Assembly (NCBI GenBank): GCA_947311845.1 | Contig: CAMZMU010000052.1 | Span: 134,259,169-134,323,168, forward strand | Origin: Poa pratensis | Taxonomy: Eukaryota; Streptophyta; Magnoliopsida; Poales; Poaceae | Reading direction: 5' to 3' | Length of the DNA stretch: 64,000 bases | In this document: positions 46,830-56,889 of the stretch, in pieces | How the letters are laid out: each line of letters opens with the position of its first letter | Position numbering within the stretch: position 1 is the stretch's first letter | Notes under the pieces: generated by a model | What the model saw: only the letters and a program-made list of their open reading frames with translations | Told to the model about the DNA's origin: nothing | Databases searched by the model: none | Position numbers and translations under genes: made by a program

Positions 46830-47417
46830 ATGGCTTCCACCGTCGGCGCTGGTAGATTCGGCCATCGCGGCCGTGGCCGCCCGACCCTCCGGGCCTTCAG
46901 GCAGCAGCAGCGTCAGCTGGTGTTGCGGGACGACCTTGCAGAACAGGCCGCCGCCGATCCGGCCCCCGCGGGATGGTCCCGCAGCCTTGGCGCTCGTCCG
47001 CACGGTGAAGGCTCCGGCCGCACCCGCTCATTTGGCCACCATTGCAGCTACCGCGAGATCCGCCAGGCGATGTACCCCGGCCGCCATCCGTCTTCCTCCT
47101 CCTCGTCCTCGTCCTCCGACGAGGAGGAAGAGGAAGAGGAGGAGGATCGTGATCTGGAGATCGCTTGCCAACTCTCCCGCGCCGATTTTGAGCGCGAGGA
47201 CGCCAAGCGTCGTCAGGGCGAGGCCGATCTGGAGGCGGCGGTCCTCCTCTCTGAGGCGTCGACCCAGGTCAAACGCGCCGAGGAGGCGGTCTACCAGTCT
47301 GACCTCCGGGCCGCCATAGCCCTCTCTTTGGTCCACGGCGAGGGCAAGGCGCCACCAGGGGAGGCCGGCGCTAGATCCGTCGCCGGCGGCGACGCTAAGC
47401 GAGCCCGCCTCGCCTAA
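46830..47417 (+). CDS. CACTA-borne 195-aa protein with three UIM-like repeats
   Basis: Intact ORF without intron. Residues 1-80 are basic and glycine-rich. Residues 88-105 are a Ser run followed by an Asp/Glu run. Residues 105-170 contain three motifs with the spacing D-L-x-x-A-x-x-L/x-S: DLEIACQLS (108-116), DLEAAVLLS (133-141) and DLRAAIALS (158-166), each exactly 25 residues apart. This is the core of ubiquitin-interacting motifs (UIM: acidic patch, hydrophobic, Ala, Ser). The segments between are rich in Glu/Arg/Lys and likely helical. The C-terminus (DAKRARLA) looks like a small nuclear signal. The ORF has a TATA-like box and a CT-rich leader. I do not recognise a specific gene. It may be a captured host gene or a family-specific CACTA protein; the UIM reading is inference from pattern only. 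Confidence 0.68.
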   Translation: MASTVGAGRFGHRGRGRPTLRAFRQQQRQLVLRDDLAEQAAADPAPAGWSRSLGARPHGEGSGRTRSFGHHCSYREIRQAMYPGRHPSSSSSSSSSDEEEEEEEEDRDLEIACQLSRADFEREDAKRRQGEADLEAAVLLSEASTQVKRAEEAVYQSDLRAAIALSLVHGEGKAPPGEAGARSVAGGDAKRARLA

Positions 47418-47453
47418 TGTAAGACCCTAATTTAGTTGGATAGCTGTTTTCTA

Positions 47454-47534
47454 CTCCCTCCGTTCTGAATTAATTGACTCAGATTTAGTACAAGTTGTAT
47501 TAAATCTGAGTCAATTAATTCAGAATGGAGGGAG
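47454..47534. mobile_element. Stowaway MITE, 81 bp, inside the CACTA element
   Basis: Almost a perfect palindrome with ends CTCCCTCCGTTCTGAATTAA / TTAATTCAGAATGGAGGGAG, flanked by TA at 47452-47453 and 47535-47536. It lies just 3' of the UIM-like ORF, and a transcript across it would fold into a long hairpin. Confidence 0.93.
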
Positions 47535-47536
47535 TA

Positions 47537-48020
47537 GTTGTAAGTAGCTAATTGTTTATCCATAGATTTGCTCTGTTTTTAGTAGGCATTATTTACACAT
47601 AGATTTTAGCAGTTTTCTAGTTGTAAGTAGCTAATTGTTTATCCATAGATTTGCTCTGTTTTTAGTAGGTATTGTTTACACATAGATTTTAGCTATTTTC
47701 TAGTTGTAAGTAGCTAAGTGTTTATCCATAGATTTGCTCTGTTTTTAGTAGGCATTGTTTACACATAGATTTTAGTTGTTTTCTAGTTGTAAGTAGCTAA
47801 TTGTTTATCCATAGATTTACTCTGTTTTTAGTAGACATTGTTTACACATAGATTTTAGCTGTTTTCTAGTTGAAGTAGCTAATTGTTTATCCATAGATTT
47901 GCTCTGTTTTTAGTAGGTATTGTTTACACATAGATTTTAGCTGTTTTCTACTTGTAAGTAGCTAATTGTTTATCCATAGATTTTCTCTGTTTTTAGTAGG
48001 CATTTGCTCTGATTTTAGCT
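47537..48020. repeat. Minisatellite, six copies of an 82-84-bp unit
   Basis: Units begin TTGTAAGTAGCTAATTGTTT at 47537, 47621, 47704, 47787, 47870 and 47952, with few mismatches. It lies downstream of the ORF, inside the CACTA element. Confidence 0.9.
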
Positions 48021-50496
48021 TTGTTTCTATTATGCCGATGATTAAAATTAGGTGACACCGTGTGATCCGGGGGGTGGCGCTAGTGATCCTTGTGATATGC
48101 ACAAATATACATTGATCTTGTGCATCCTACTTGGCTCGCTTGCTTCATCCCTGGAATTTGTGTGTCCAATCTACCTATATATGAGGCATTGTTTAGGCTA
48201 TGTTCTAGTTGTAATTAGTTCTATATTTTCTGTAATGCCGATGAAGAAGCATAAGTCTTGTGTATAGAGATGAAGGAGCTTACATTTTTATTTTTTTTCA
48301 TCTCCTTTAGGGCGAGGAGGAAACCTGGAGACTATGCGACGGCCGTGAAGACGTAGGAGCGGGGCTCCGTCCACACGGTCCACTGAAGCCGGCGCCTCCA
48401 GGAGCAAGACTTTTGTGCAGTACTAAATAGGTAGAAGAAGACCACCAGTGAAGCTGGACGAAGAGGAAGGTGAAGCACCGGCGGCCGTCAAGCAGGAACC
48501 ACAGGGCTCCGTCGACGGTGCAGCAGGAGTCACCGGCTTTTTTTTTTTTCCTTTAGCCCTCATTACAAACGGTCAAAAACTAATCTCCGTATCTGATGTA
48601 AAGACTAAAGGCAACGGTTATATATTATGCCCGTTGCTAAACTTATTGCAAACGATAAAAATCTCCGTTGCCATTGTGAGGCTTCACATCAGTATCGGAA
48701 GCGGGGACACGGACCCTTTCTCCGTTGCCGAAGGGGTTTTTGGCCCATTTCCGATGTGTCGTTCTGTACTAGTGATTGCCGTAGTATTCGTGCCTCGTTG
48801 GCATGAGACGGCGAGTCTATAGTCTTCTAGCCATCCGGAAGGTTCCTGTCGACCTGTGTACTTGGGTTGTTCAGATGTTAGCTTGAACCCTTTGGACATC
48901 CGTGTCTCGCGGATGCGGCGAGTGAAACACAAGGCTCCGCATGGTTCGGGCTCTCGGTCGGAATATGAGTCGCTACTGGAAGACCTTCGAGATCTGCTTC
49001 TGCTGGACCTGTGTCGGCGTGTGCCTTTCCTTGTTTCCTCCGAGTGGTGACTGCGACCACTACGATCGTGTGCTGCCTGTCGTGAGCTGACTATGTTGCG
49101 ATCTCGACTCCCTCTTGGAGTATTTGCATCCGGATGTATGGCCTTCAACGCTAGGGCCAGTGATTTCAGCTGTTGGCGATGCAGGACTGCGTTGGGATCG
49201 TCCGCCGAGGCTGCATTGCTTTGAGGTAAGCACCCACAGAGAAAAGAGCACCTGCAGCGGTTTTGGGTACTGGGATTCCTTCGTCGTCGTGTGTCATGAA
49301 TGACAAGCCTAGGTTGCGAATAATTGCCTCCCTCTCATCTTCCGGGAGGCGTGCCAGCCTCGATCTACCTCTTGGGCTCGCCCGCCCTGTGGAGCTAAGT
49401 GATAGTTGTCTTCTTCGTGCGCTCGAGATGCTGGCTTGCCTTTTGCGCTCCTCGAGTGTTGCTCTGATGTTTTGCAGGCGAAGTGATTCCTGCCAGTTGA
49501 AGTACTGGAAGGTCAGCGTCTCTTCTGGAGTTGCGTCTGCTGGCATCATTGTGCACTCCTTAATGACTTTGTCTGCTTTTGCTGCCATCTCAGCAGTAAT
49601 TGTCAGAGTTGTGACCTCATCCGGCATAGTTACTGTGCATGGGAATTCCGTAGGCCTGCGGCAGGCTGCGGCTTCAGATGATTCTCCGTTGATGGCAACG
49701 TAAACCTGATGGGGGATGACCCGCGGGTACGTGCATGTGCTGCCAATTCCTATCATGGACTCGACGTCTTCATCAAGGCTCATGTCGGAGTCGGTATGCC
49801 CGTCGAGTGGTCCGTCTGGACGGATCTCGTTGTCGATGCGTTCATCGTCTATGCTCATCTCGGCGTCGGCAAAACCGTTGTGGACCTCGGAGTCGAGTTT
49901 GTTGTTGGTGCAGATCTCAGAGTCGACGTTGTTGTCGTTATGAATTTCAGGTTCGTCGAAGTCGTCGAGGGAGATCCCGTAGTCGAGGGTGTCATCGAGT
50001 GGAAAATCGAGCTCGAGATCGTTTTTGCGGTACGCTGATTCAGCTTTCTCACCTTGGAGTTCTTTTGTCATGTACTCGTTGATCTCTCGAGTCGACATGG
50101 TTGTTGCAGATTAACAAGCTTCGAGAATCGACAATGGGACGGACGCAGTCGATGGAGACGCGGGTGCGGTAGTCGCGAGTTGTCGTGGATCTGTCAAGTC
50201 CTGCGTACCAAACTTGTTTATGAAAAAATTGAATGCTCCAACAGTTAAATCCAAACATGACTCGAGACTAGCGAACGTCTCTCGGACTTCTGGCGAGTGT
50301 GGATCAAATGTGCATTTTGTTGGTGAAGTTGGTGGGCTGCCAATTTTCGAGCGAGTCGGCGAGTTGCCGTATGTCGACCGAGTCGGCGAGTTGTGGTTTG
50401 TCGATGTAGTCGGCGAGTTGCCGTTCGTAAATGCGATTAGCGAGTCGCCGTTTTCCGATGGAACCGGCGAAACCGTGAGTCCAGCACTATTCTTTC

Positions 50497-50513
50497 CCAC
50501 AGACGGCGCCAAT
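50497..50513 (-). other. Primer-binding site of Gypsy A
   Basis: The minus strand reads TTGGCGCCGTCTGTGGG directly after the 5' LTR. Confidence 0.75.
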
Positions 50514-50953
50514 TGACGAGGAGTTAACTCATCAAATCGCATGGTTAAGAAACTAGGGTTGAGATTACGGGGGAGAGAACGTGGTAGACCTGATAGTTTC
50601 GTCGGCTGACAAGTAAAAGCAGGGATTAACCAGGTTCAGTCCTCCGAGAGTAACACGCTACTTACTGCTTGTCTGGTATTGATATGAGGGTATATGCGAG
50701 GTACAATGTAGTCCCGGCGAGATGTCGATTTCGCTAAGCCTTTGATGGTTCGAGTATTGTGTGTCCTCTCATCGGCGACCCTCCCAGCCTTTATATAATA
50801 GACTGAGTTTCGAGAGTTCACAACCGACTCAGATTTATAAGTAAGAAAAGTCTAAACCGACTATAGCTTCGTCTAACTTGGAGGATACTCCGTCTTATTG
50901 GACCTTCCTTTATGGGATTCTCATGTTAGATACCCGAAAGGTATATCCCGTCA
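50514..50953 (-). repeat. 5' LTR of Gypsy A
   Basis: 440 bp with inverted ends TGACG...CGTCA. A TATA box (TATTATATAAAGGC on the minus strand, about 50788-50802) is correctly placed for minus-strand transcription. No partner LTR exists in the window. Confidence 0.82.
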
Positions 50954-51240
50954 TCAGAGAAGCGGATGCGCGGGGTATATATCGTGCTTGGAGGCGGCCC
51001 ACGCGTCGCGGGAAATATCTGCGTCTTGCTCAAACCAGGGATGATGGAGCGGTTCGACTTGTTTATTCGCGCATCGGCCACTCTGGAGTGCAGTGGCTGT
51101 TGGCTACTTGGGCTCCATGGTCGACAACGGCCACCGGCCACGCACCGGGCTCCACCACGACGAGAAACGACAGGAATCACATCCACTCGGTCGACATAGC
51201 TATGGAACATCCTGAAGTCCCGAGTGCTGCCCACCAAGAT
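50954..51240 (-). promoter_or_regulatory. Orphan FLZ promoter (FLZ-E), no coding region
   Basis: Nearly identical to the FLZ-C promoter region 23360-23575, including GGGGTATATATCGTGCTTGG and CTTGGGCTCCATGGTCGAC. The Gypsy A LTR begins exactly where the 5' UTR would start, and the coding region is not found on the other side. Confidence 0.8.
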
Positions 51241-51996
51241 CGCTGCTGCAAAGCATCATTCAATTCACTAGGCTCACATGTAAATAGACGGTTCGGACAT
51301 TAACATCGTCCTGCATAGTCTACCCGCACAACATCCTATATTGTGAAATTAAGTTCAAAATATAAATTACATATATTCAAGGGTCTCAACCAGCTCCTAT
51401 ACTATGGGGAAACAATTCTTCTTAGATTTTTTTCCAAAACTCAGTTGTCAACTTTTTGTAAGATAATAAGTAAAATGTTCGAGTCTTCTGAGCGCTTCTA
51501 AATCTCCGTGCAAAAAAGGTAAGTTATGTGGCCCATGCAAAATTAGCAAGTATAGGAACAGAAAATTGCTATTTAAAGCACTAAATTTATTTATTTTATT
51601 TGGGAACACAAAAATATGCTTATTTGAGATGAAATTCTGGAGACTACTTAAAGGCCTAAACATGAATATCTGAAGAAAATAGTTAAGAAAGTTTAACAAT
51701 TTAATTGTTTTTACTACCGCTTATCTACATAGGGTTCATTAAGAAAGAAGGTCTCAAGGCCAAATCCAGTTTCGTCTGTCGTGTCATCGCCGTCACCAAT
51801 GTGATCATGTTCACAATCTCTTGCCGCCGCTACCGAGACGCCACAACGAGGTCAGATATGTAGTCTCCTTTGCCACCACCTAGCCGAACAACATGGAGGC
51901 ATCGAGTAGGGGGACGGAAAGGGTGGAATTATTAGAAAGGGTACATGGGTGAACGAGTCTGGGTCTTAATTAATAATTGATTATATTTCCCCTAAA
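51241..51996. other. AT-rich spacer without recognised gene
   Basis: 51330-51720 is over 65% AT by eye, with short ORFs only. Confidence 0.5.
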
Positions 51997-52012
51997 AACT
52001 CAAGAGGATCTT

Positions 52013-52660
52013 TTTTTTTGCGGGAAAGGAAATGATATTATAATCCCTTTCTTACAGAAAGATCCAGAAACAAAGAAAAATTACAACGAGGCCCTCTAGA
52101 TCCCGATGTCGATGACGAACCAGATGTCGCCGGTGGCGCGCCGCCGCACCCCTTGATGGCTTGGATCAGGTACAACCCCTCCGCGGACGGGAAGTCGCCG
52201 GTCGCCACCTCCAGAGAGCCTACACCTCGGACCACCATCTCCAACGCGAGATACAACATCACCTCCTCCTTATTAAACAACGAGCTCTGGATCGACCGCC
52301 ACGCCGACGCCGGTGAGGGAAAAAACGAACTCGACAGATCCAAGAACCTGTGAGCTCGGGGAAGGCAAAGACTCCACCGCGGAACTCCGGAGAGCGCCGC
52401 CGCCAGAGAGGAAGAGCTCCGCCGCAAAACGCCACGCCGACTGCACCGCCGCCTCCTCAGCGCCGCCAGCAAGCAACCTAGATGACCCTACACTATAAAC
52501 AGGCCGTGGATCGACGATTCCCCACCCTCCCGCTGCCGGAGCGGCCTCCAGAAGGCAGGGAATCGACGACCCGACGGCGAGCGAGGTGGATCTCCGGGTG
52601 GTGTTCAGAAAAACGGCCCTCTCTACTGTAGCAGGAGAGGGGAACGACCAAGCTTAACTC
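52013..52660 (-). mobile_element. Small retroposon, 648 bp
   Basis: A 16-bp duplication, AACTCAAGAGGATCTT, flanks it (51997-52012 and 52661-52676). The T-run at 52011-52019 marks a poly(A) tail on the minus strand, preceded by AATATCATTTCCTTTCC. The body is GC-rich, with a minus-strand frame of 144 codons (52038-52472) that I do not recognise. It is either a processed transcript or a non-autonomous LINE. Confidence 0.78.
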
Positions 52661-52876
52661 AACTCAAGAGGATCTTGCATGCATCGCACGATGTTACTCT
52701 TCTAGTTGGCATCAAATATTTTTGAACATTCATCGGCATATGATTAGACCTCTTAAACTAGTGTGAATTCTTAGCGTCGATAGAAAAGGCGCCAGCCTTT
52801 TTGCTAATAATTGATCGATACATTGTGTCGTGGTTTGTAGTGTAGTGGACACGTGGACTGTTGTGTTTCAAAAGAG

Positions 52877-53424
52877 AGGTGCGAGACGGAAACAGCACAG
52901 AAGAAAACGAGGTGCCCCTCCTTGAGCCGTGGAGCGTGCATCTACGCCAATCAGAACCTCGTCCTTACTCCTTACGAGCAGCTCCAAGCTTGGCGCTTGG
53001 AGGTAGACAGGTGGTCGACTGGCTCGTCGTATGCAGATATTTTGCAGGCCTCACAATCAAACACATGGCCTGGTGGCAGTGCCGGAGGACCCAGTAGGGC
53101 GAGGTAGGGCGGACACCCTACCTTGATTATTTCGTTTCTACCCTATAGATGCAGTATGGTGGAGAAATGTAGGAAGAAGAAGGCCGAAAAGATGATGATG
53201 ATGCATGGGATAAAAAGAGGAGGTGCGAGACGGAAACAGCATAGAAGAAAACGAGGTGCCCCTCCTTGAGCGGTGGAGCGTGCATCTACGGCAATCAGAA
53301 CCTCGTCCTTACTCCTTGCGAGCAGCTCCAAGCTTGGCGCTTGGAGGTAGACAGGTGGTCGACTGGCTCGTCGTATGCAGATATTTTGCAGGCCTCACAA
53401 TCAAACACATGGCCTGGTCAATCA
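52877..53424. repeat. Tandem duplication of FLZ upstream sequence, period 344 bp
   Basis: About 204 bp from AGGTGCGAGACGGAAACAGC to CAAACACATGGCCTGG is present at 52877-53080 and 53221-53424 with only a few differences. The copies are separated by 140 unrelated bases. It aligns with the proximal upstream region of FLZ-A and FLZ-B. No FLZ coding region lies to the left. Confidence 0.88.
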
Positions 53425-54540
53425 TAGCCAACTAGAGGCAGCTCGGCAGCTACAAGGTACAAGCAAACCGTCCAGCCATTTGCAGTTTTAACACGTCGGA
53501 AAGAAGTATGAGTTATTGAGTTGTCGAACTGAAGATTTGCCAGCTGGTTTGTTTTGCAAATTTGCACAGCTCCAGTACTGTCAGTCTTGGTTACATTGCC
53601 TGTCGTGCCGTTCAGGTTTCGTGACGTGGGGCAGGTCATAATCTTCGGAGTGGTCGACGAATCTCGTCGGAGAGATCGACATTTGATCTCCAGGGAAAGC
53701 AGCCAAGTGTTGACGGAGAGTGAATTCCACATCACTAATGACATGCAAGGTGGTGACATTTGTACCGCAAGTGTTCGCTGTCCAGAGCTGTTGAACACGC
53801 AAGCCTTAGTTGCAGAGCGCGGAGTACATTCTATTTAGGATTAGGAATAGATGTAATAGATGGCGGTCGAGTAGTGGAAGATATTTTCTTCTGATTATGT
53901 AGACTGTGAGTCACGATCTAGTTGTTGGTGACGATGGACGAGGCACATGGCTTCTTTGTTGCTCTTCTTTGTTCTACTCCGGTGTCGACACAATCCAGCC
54001 AAGCCATGGCGCGTTCTCCTGAAGGAGTGAAGGATCTGACTCGGCGATGACTAGTGACACGTAAACAAAAATACAATCTGGTTTACAATACAATAGGTTC
54101 CTTGGGTTTAGGCATGAATTTTTGGCAGCCCACTAAGAATTAAACAGGTTTGTTCTACTGCATGTTACATTCCATCGTGTGCTTCTATATTCTATGCATA
54201 GCGTCCTTCTTAGAGAGTTTTTGGTAATTATGAAAATGGTAAATTTTACTAGGAACTCATCATATTATAATAGAAATGATTCGTTAAAATTATTTAAATT
54301 TCGTTGGGATCCCTCCATTACTAAGTGCCATGTGGGAATCATCTTCTCGTAAAAACAAAAAGAGAGAGAGAAGTGACATGGATTCGGTAGACACAGTTTC
54401 AAGCGAACACCAATCTAAGCTTTAAACGTTCCTTTGAGACCGGCAGATATACTAGCGATATATTAAACACGAATGAGATACTCAATCTACACACAATAAA
54501 TATGACATACAATACAGAGCAAGGTGGGCTCTTGGGTAGC
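53425..54540 (-). other. FLZ upstream flank of a lost copy (FLZ-F)
   Basis: Collinear with 18850-20060 and 8078-8697. It carries the uninterrupted targets of LINE-A (GCCATTTGCAGTTTTAA near 53463) and of the 19020 MITE. No ORF is supported. Confidence 0.72.
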
Positions 54541-54762
54541 ACAAATATGTCATGTAGTCCCATCATAGCCCATAGTAAAAGTTGACAACTTTACGTGTTA
54601 ACCCTCATCTCTTTACTTGACATTTCTCAAACACCTTTAATTTCAAGTGATTTAATTTCATTTCACTTCTAATCCAAGTGATTTAATTTCACTTTATGTT
54701 TTCATCGATTCCTCATTATATGTAGTTGCTTTCAGTGAGATTTAACCTTTTACCTTAGATAA

Positions 54763-54867
54763 AGGGGTGGGGGGGGGGGGGGGGGGGGGGGGGTGGGGTG
54801 GGGGCAGCCCCGGTGCAGTAGCTCCCGCTTGCGCAGGGTCCGGGGAAGGGTCCGACCACTTTGGGTC
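54763..54867 (-). mobile_element. 5'-truncated Au-type SINE
   Basis: The minus strand reads GACCCAAAGTGGTCGGACCC, ...CCTGCGCAAGCGGGAGCTA and ...CACCGGGGCTGCCC, the conserved 3' body of the Au SINE of Triticeae, then a long C/G homopolymer (G-run 54769-54793 on plus). It is flanked by TTACCTTAGATAA at 54750-54762 and 54868-54880. The tRNA-like head with the promoter boxes is missing. Confidence 0.8.
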
Positions 54868-54880
54868 TTACCTTAGATAA

Positions 54881-56139
54881 GAATATTGCAAATGCCAATT
54901 TAGTTTTTGTAGTCTTAAAATGGCATAAAAATGAGATCAAAATGGCAATATTTTGAATTGCTGATTCCTCGCAATAAATAAGTTCTTAAGTTGAAAAAAT
55001 TTAACCCGGCAATTCATGGTATTTACCATGCATTAAGGCTTGTTCATTTTGTTTTTATCACCTATAGATACTAGACATCAATGTTTTTTTACTTTCAACT
55101 TTGAAATTATAAGTGGGACACGTGGCCATGTTGCACAAAAATTTGGTTGACAATACAAAACATATACACTTGGAAAATGGATAGGAACTTAATAAGATTT
55201 TACAATTGAGCAAGGACACTCTTGAGTGAGTTTCTTATTATTTCGTGATCCTTCTTATGTGTAACAATTTGATAGCTGTAGCATTAAACGTTTGCTTTGT
55301 ACTATACTAAAACATGCATGCAAAAATACTAATTAAAAAATATGAAGTAATTTACTCTAGTGTTAGGATGACAAATATTGTACCGATGATTCCTCTAAAT
55401 ATTACTGATAGACAAGTTCTCAAATTTGCAAAAGATCTGTTTGCAGTTATCACACTTAATGAATGGTTTGGATACTTAAACTTTGTTGGATCTAGTCATT
55501 AATGGTAGCCGATAACAACTCACATATACTTGTGGAGAGAAATAAGTTATGTATTTATCTGAAAACATAATGGAGCCCGCTACACATAGCTCTTCATGTT
55601 ATAGAAAACAAAAATCATGTTTCGAAGTTCCAAAAATTGTGTAAAAAATCTTGGATGTAGACATTAGTGCATTCTACCAACATGCAAAATCTCAACTCAA
55701 AATAATTCATATTATTGGTTACATAAAAATAACAAAATATTACATATTTTGTAGAGTTCAAATTTTCCATTGTTCACTACTTTTGGATTAAGATTTTTTT
55801 TCAATTTTATGCAGCCGAAAATACAACATATATCAAGTGACATGTATGGTTTGTAGGATTCAAAACCATAGAAACTTTGAAGAAAAGATTCTCTTATGTC
55901 CATCCTTATGGAAAACTTGCTTTGTTTATAACAACTGTGGCAATCATACAATTTTTGACGAAAATTACTTCCTGCAATGCTATCAAGTGACGTGTATTGC
56001 AAATTATTGTGTTTCCCATTCATGTAGTATTAAAACGTGCCATGACGTTCTATTCTTATGTTTTCCTATTCTGCATTTTGAATAGAGAAAAAGGTTGAAC
56101 CAAACAAGCTCTCGATTGTTTTGAAAGAAGAATGATGTC
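54881..56139. other. AT-rich spacer, nothing recognised
   Basis: Only short open frames occur, without similarity I can name. Confidence 0.5.
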
Positions 56140-56300
56140 GAGAAAGTATGAATGAACTGTTTAACTGAGAAATTGCCACCTGGTTAATCTATCTCCAAAA
56201 TTATGCACGTTTTTGCATCAAGTCGGAAACATATCGCAGATTTATCAGTTGCGCCCTTCAACTTTGGCAGACTTGGTCACTTCCGTTCAGGCTTAGGCAG
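56140..56300 (-). other. FLZ upstream-flank remnant
   Basis: AACTGAGAAATTGCCACCTGGTT and TTATGCACGTTTTTGCATC align with 18905-18965 of the FLZ-B flank, in the same orientation. Further sign of a lost or rearranged unit. Confidence 0.5.
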
Positions 56301-56324
56301 AGTCCGGTTCGTTCTTGAGGGGTA

Positions 56325-56620
56325 GTTTTTTTTTGGCGAAACATGGTATAAACACAAACACTCGCATAGAGTCATCCCTATGAACGCACAGTGGCGGAGC
56401 CAGAGTTTAATCTCTATGTAGTCGATGCAATCTTGTGTAGTCAAATAAACATATTTACATTATTTTTTATTAACTTTTGCATGATTTTTGCCTTTCTTAT
56501 CCAAAAAGTTGTGTAGTCACATGTGTGGATCCGCCACTGTGAACGCATACACGCACACCCTACCCGTATGAGCAACTCTCACACACGGACATCCTACCCG
56601 TATGAGCAACTCTGAGAGAC
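56325..56620 (-). mobile_element. Retroposon tail with imperfect target duplication
   Basis: A T-run (56325-56334) follows CTTGAGGGGTAG, and CTTGAGGGGCAA occurs again at about 56639. The body (GAAACATGGTATAAACACAAACAC...ACCCTACCCGTATGAGCA) is a sequence common in Triticeae retroposon 3' ends. CACCCTACCCGTATGAGCAACTCT is partly duplicated inside. It is interrupted by the hAT MITE. Confidence 0.5.
56389..56539. mobile_element. hAT-type MITE, 151 bp
   Basis: Inverted ends CAGTGGCGGAGCC / GGATCCGCCACTG with an exact 8-bp duplication TGAACGCA at 56381-56388 and 56540-56547. Confidence 0.93.
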
Positions 56621-56889
56621 TGAATCGGCGGTCTCTCCTTGAGGGGCAACTTCCTCAAGATCTTCCCTACGTTTGTACAATGTGGCTTAGCACTGAAGCA
56701 TTGCACGTAACCATTGTTGCCTGCCAAATAATATGGTTATCTTCGTGATACTTTTAACAATGAATTGACTTTTATCGAAAAATAATATATCGCTAGCGGT
56801 TCGACGGGATAAAGCGGTGACCGTCGGCCGTACCGTGTCGTGATTAGGCTTGGAAGTATACAATGGCCGTGGACGATACGAGCTGTTGG

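Larger units (their letters stand above)
46485..48774 (+). mobile_element. Non-autonomous CACTA element, 2290 bp, inside Gypsy A gag
   Basis: Perfect terminal inverted repeats of 25 bp begin CACTAGTACAGAACGACACA. The 3-bp target duplication ATT is at 46482-46484 and 48775-48777. Subterminal repeats around GGCAACGG / CCGTTGCC occur at both ends. No transposase is present. It carries one intact ORF with its own TATA-like box, a Stowaway MITE and a six-copy minisatellite. Confidence 0.95.
45571..50098 (-). pseudogene. Gypsy A gag, split by insertions
   Basis: ATG at 50098 opens a 310-aa acidic N-terminal region (to 49166; many Asp/Glu). A Ser/Arg-rich stretch (49148-48778; RSSRSRSRRSSSS) follows in another frame. 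After the CACTA insertion comes the conserved gag core (46481-46166; YIRLMLEGTARDWLKALP, FEELRACTQRSDETLRSYI) and an Arg/Asp-rich and Pro-rich C-terminal part (45990-45571). Frameshifts occur near 49160 and 46150. Gag forms the virus-like particle; this copy cannot. Confidence 0.82.
41296..50953 (-). mobile_element. Gypsy LTR retrotransposon A, lacking its 3' end
   Basis: The 5' LTR (right) is followed by the primer-binding site, gag, protease, RT and RNase H, all on the minus strand. Integrase, polypurine tract and 3' LTR are missing: the sequence stops at the CACTA end at 41295. It is interrupted by a solo LTR (44161-45565) and a CACTA element (46485-48774), each with its own target duplication. 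On the right it joins FLZ promoter sequence at 50954. Confidence 0.9.

Noticed and set aside
47537..48020. Regularly spaced repeats as a possible CRISPR array
   Set aside because: The whole 83-bp unit is repeated with no unique spacers, in a plant transposon. It is a minisatellite.
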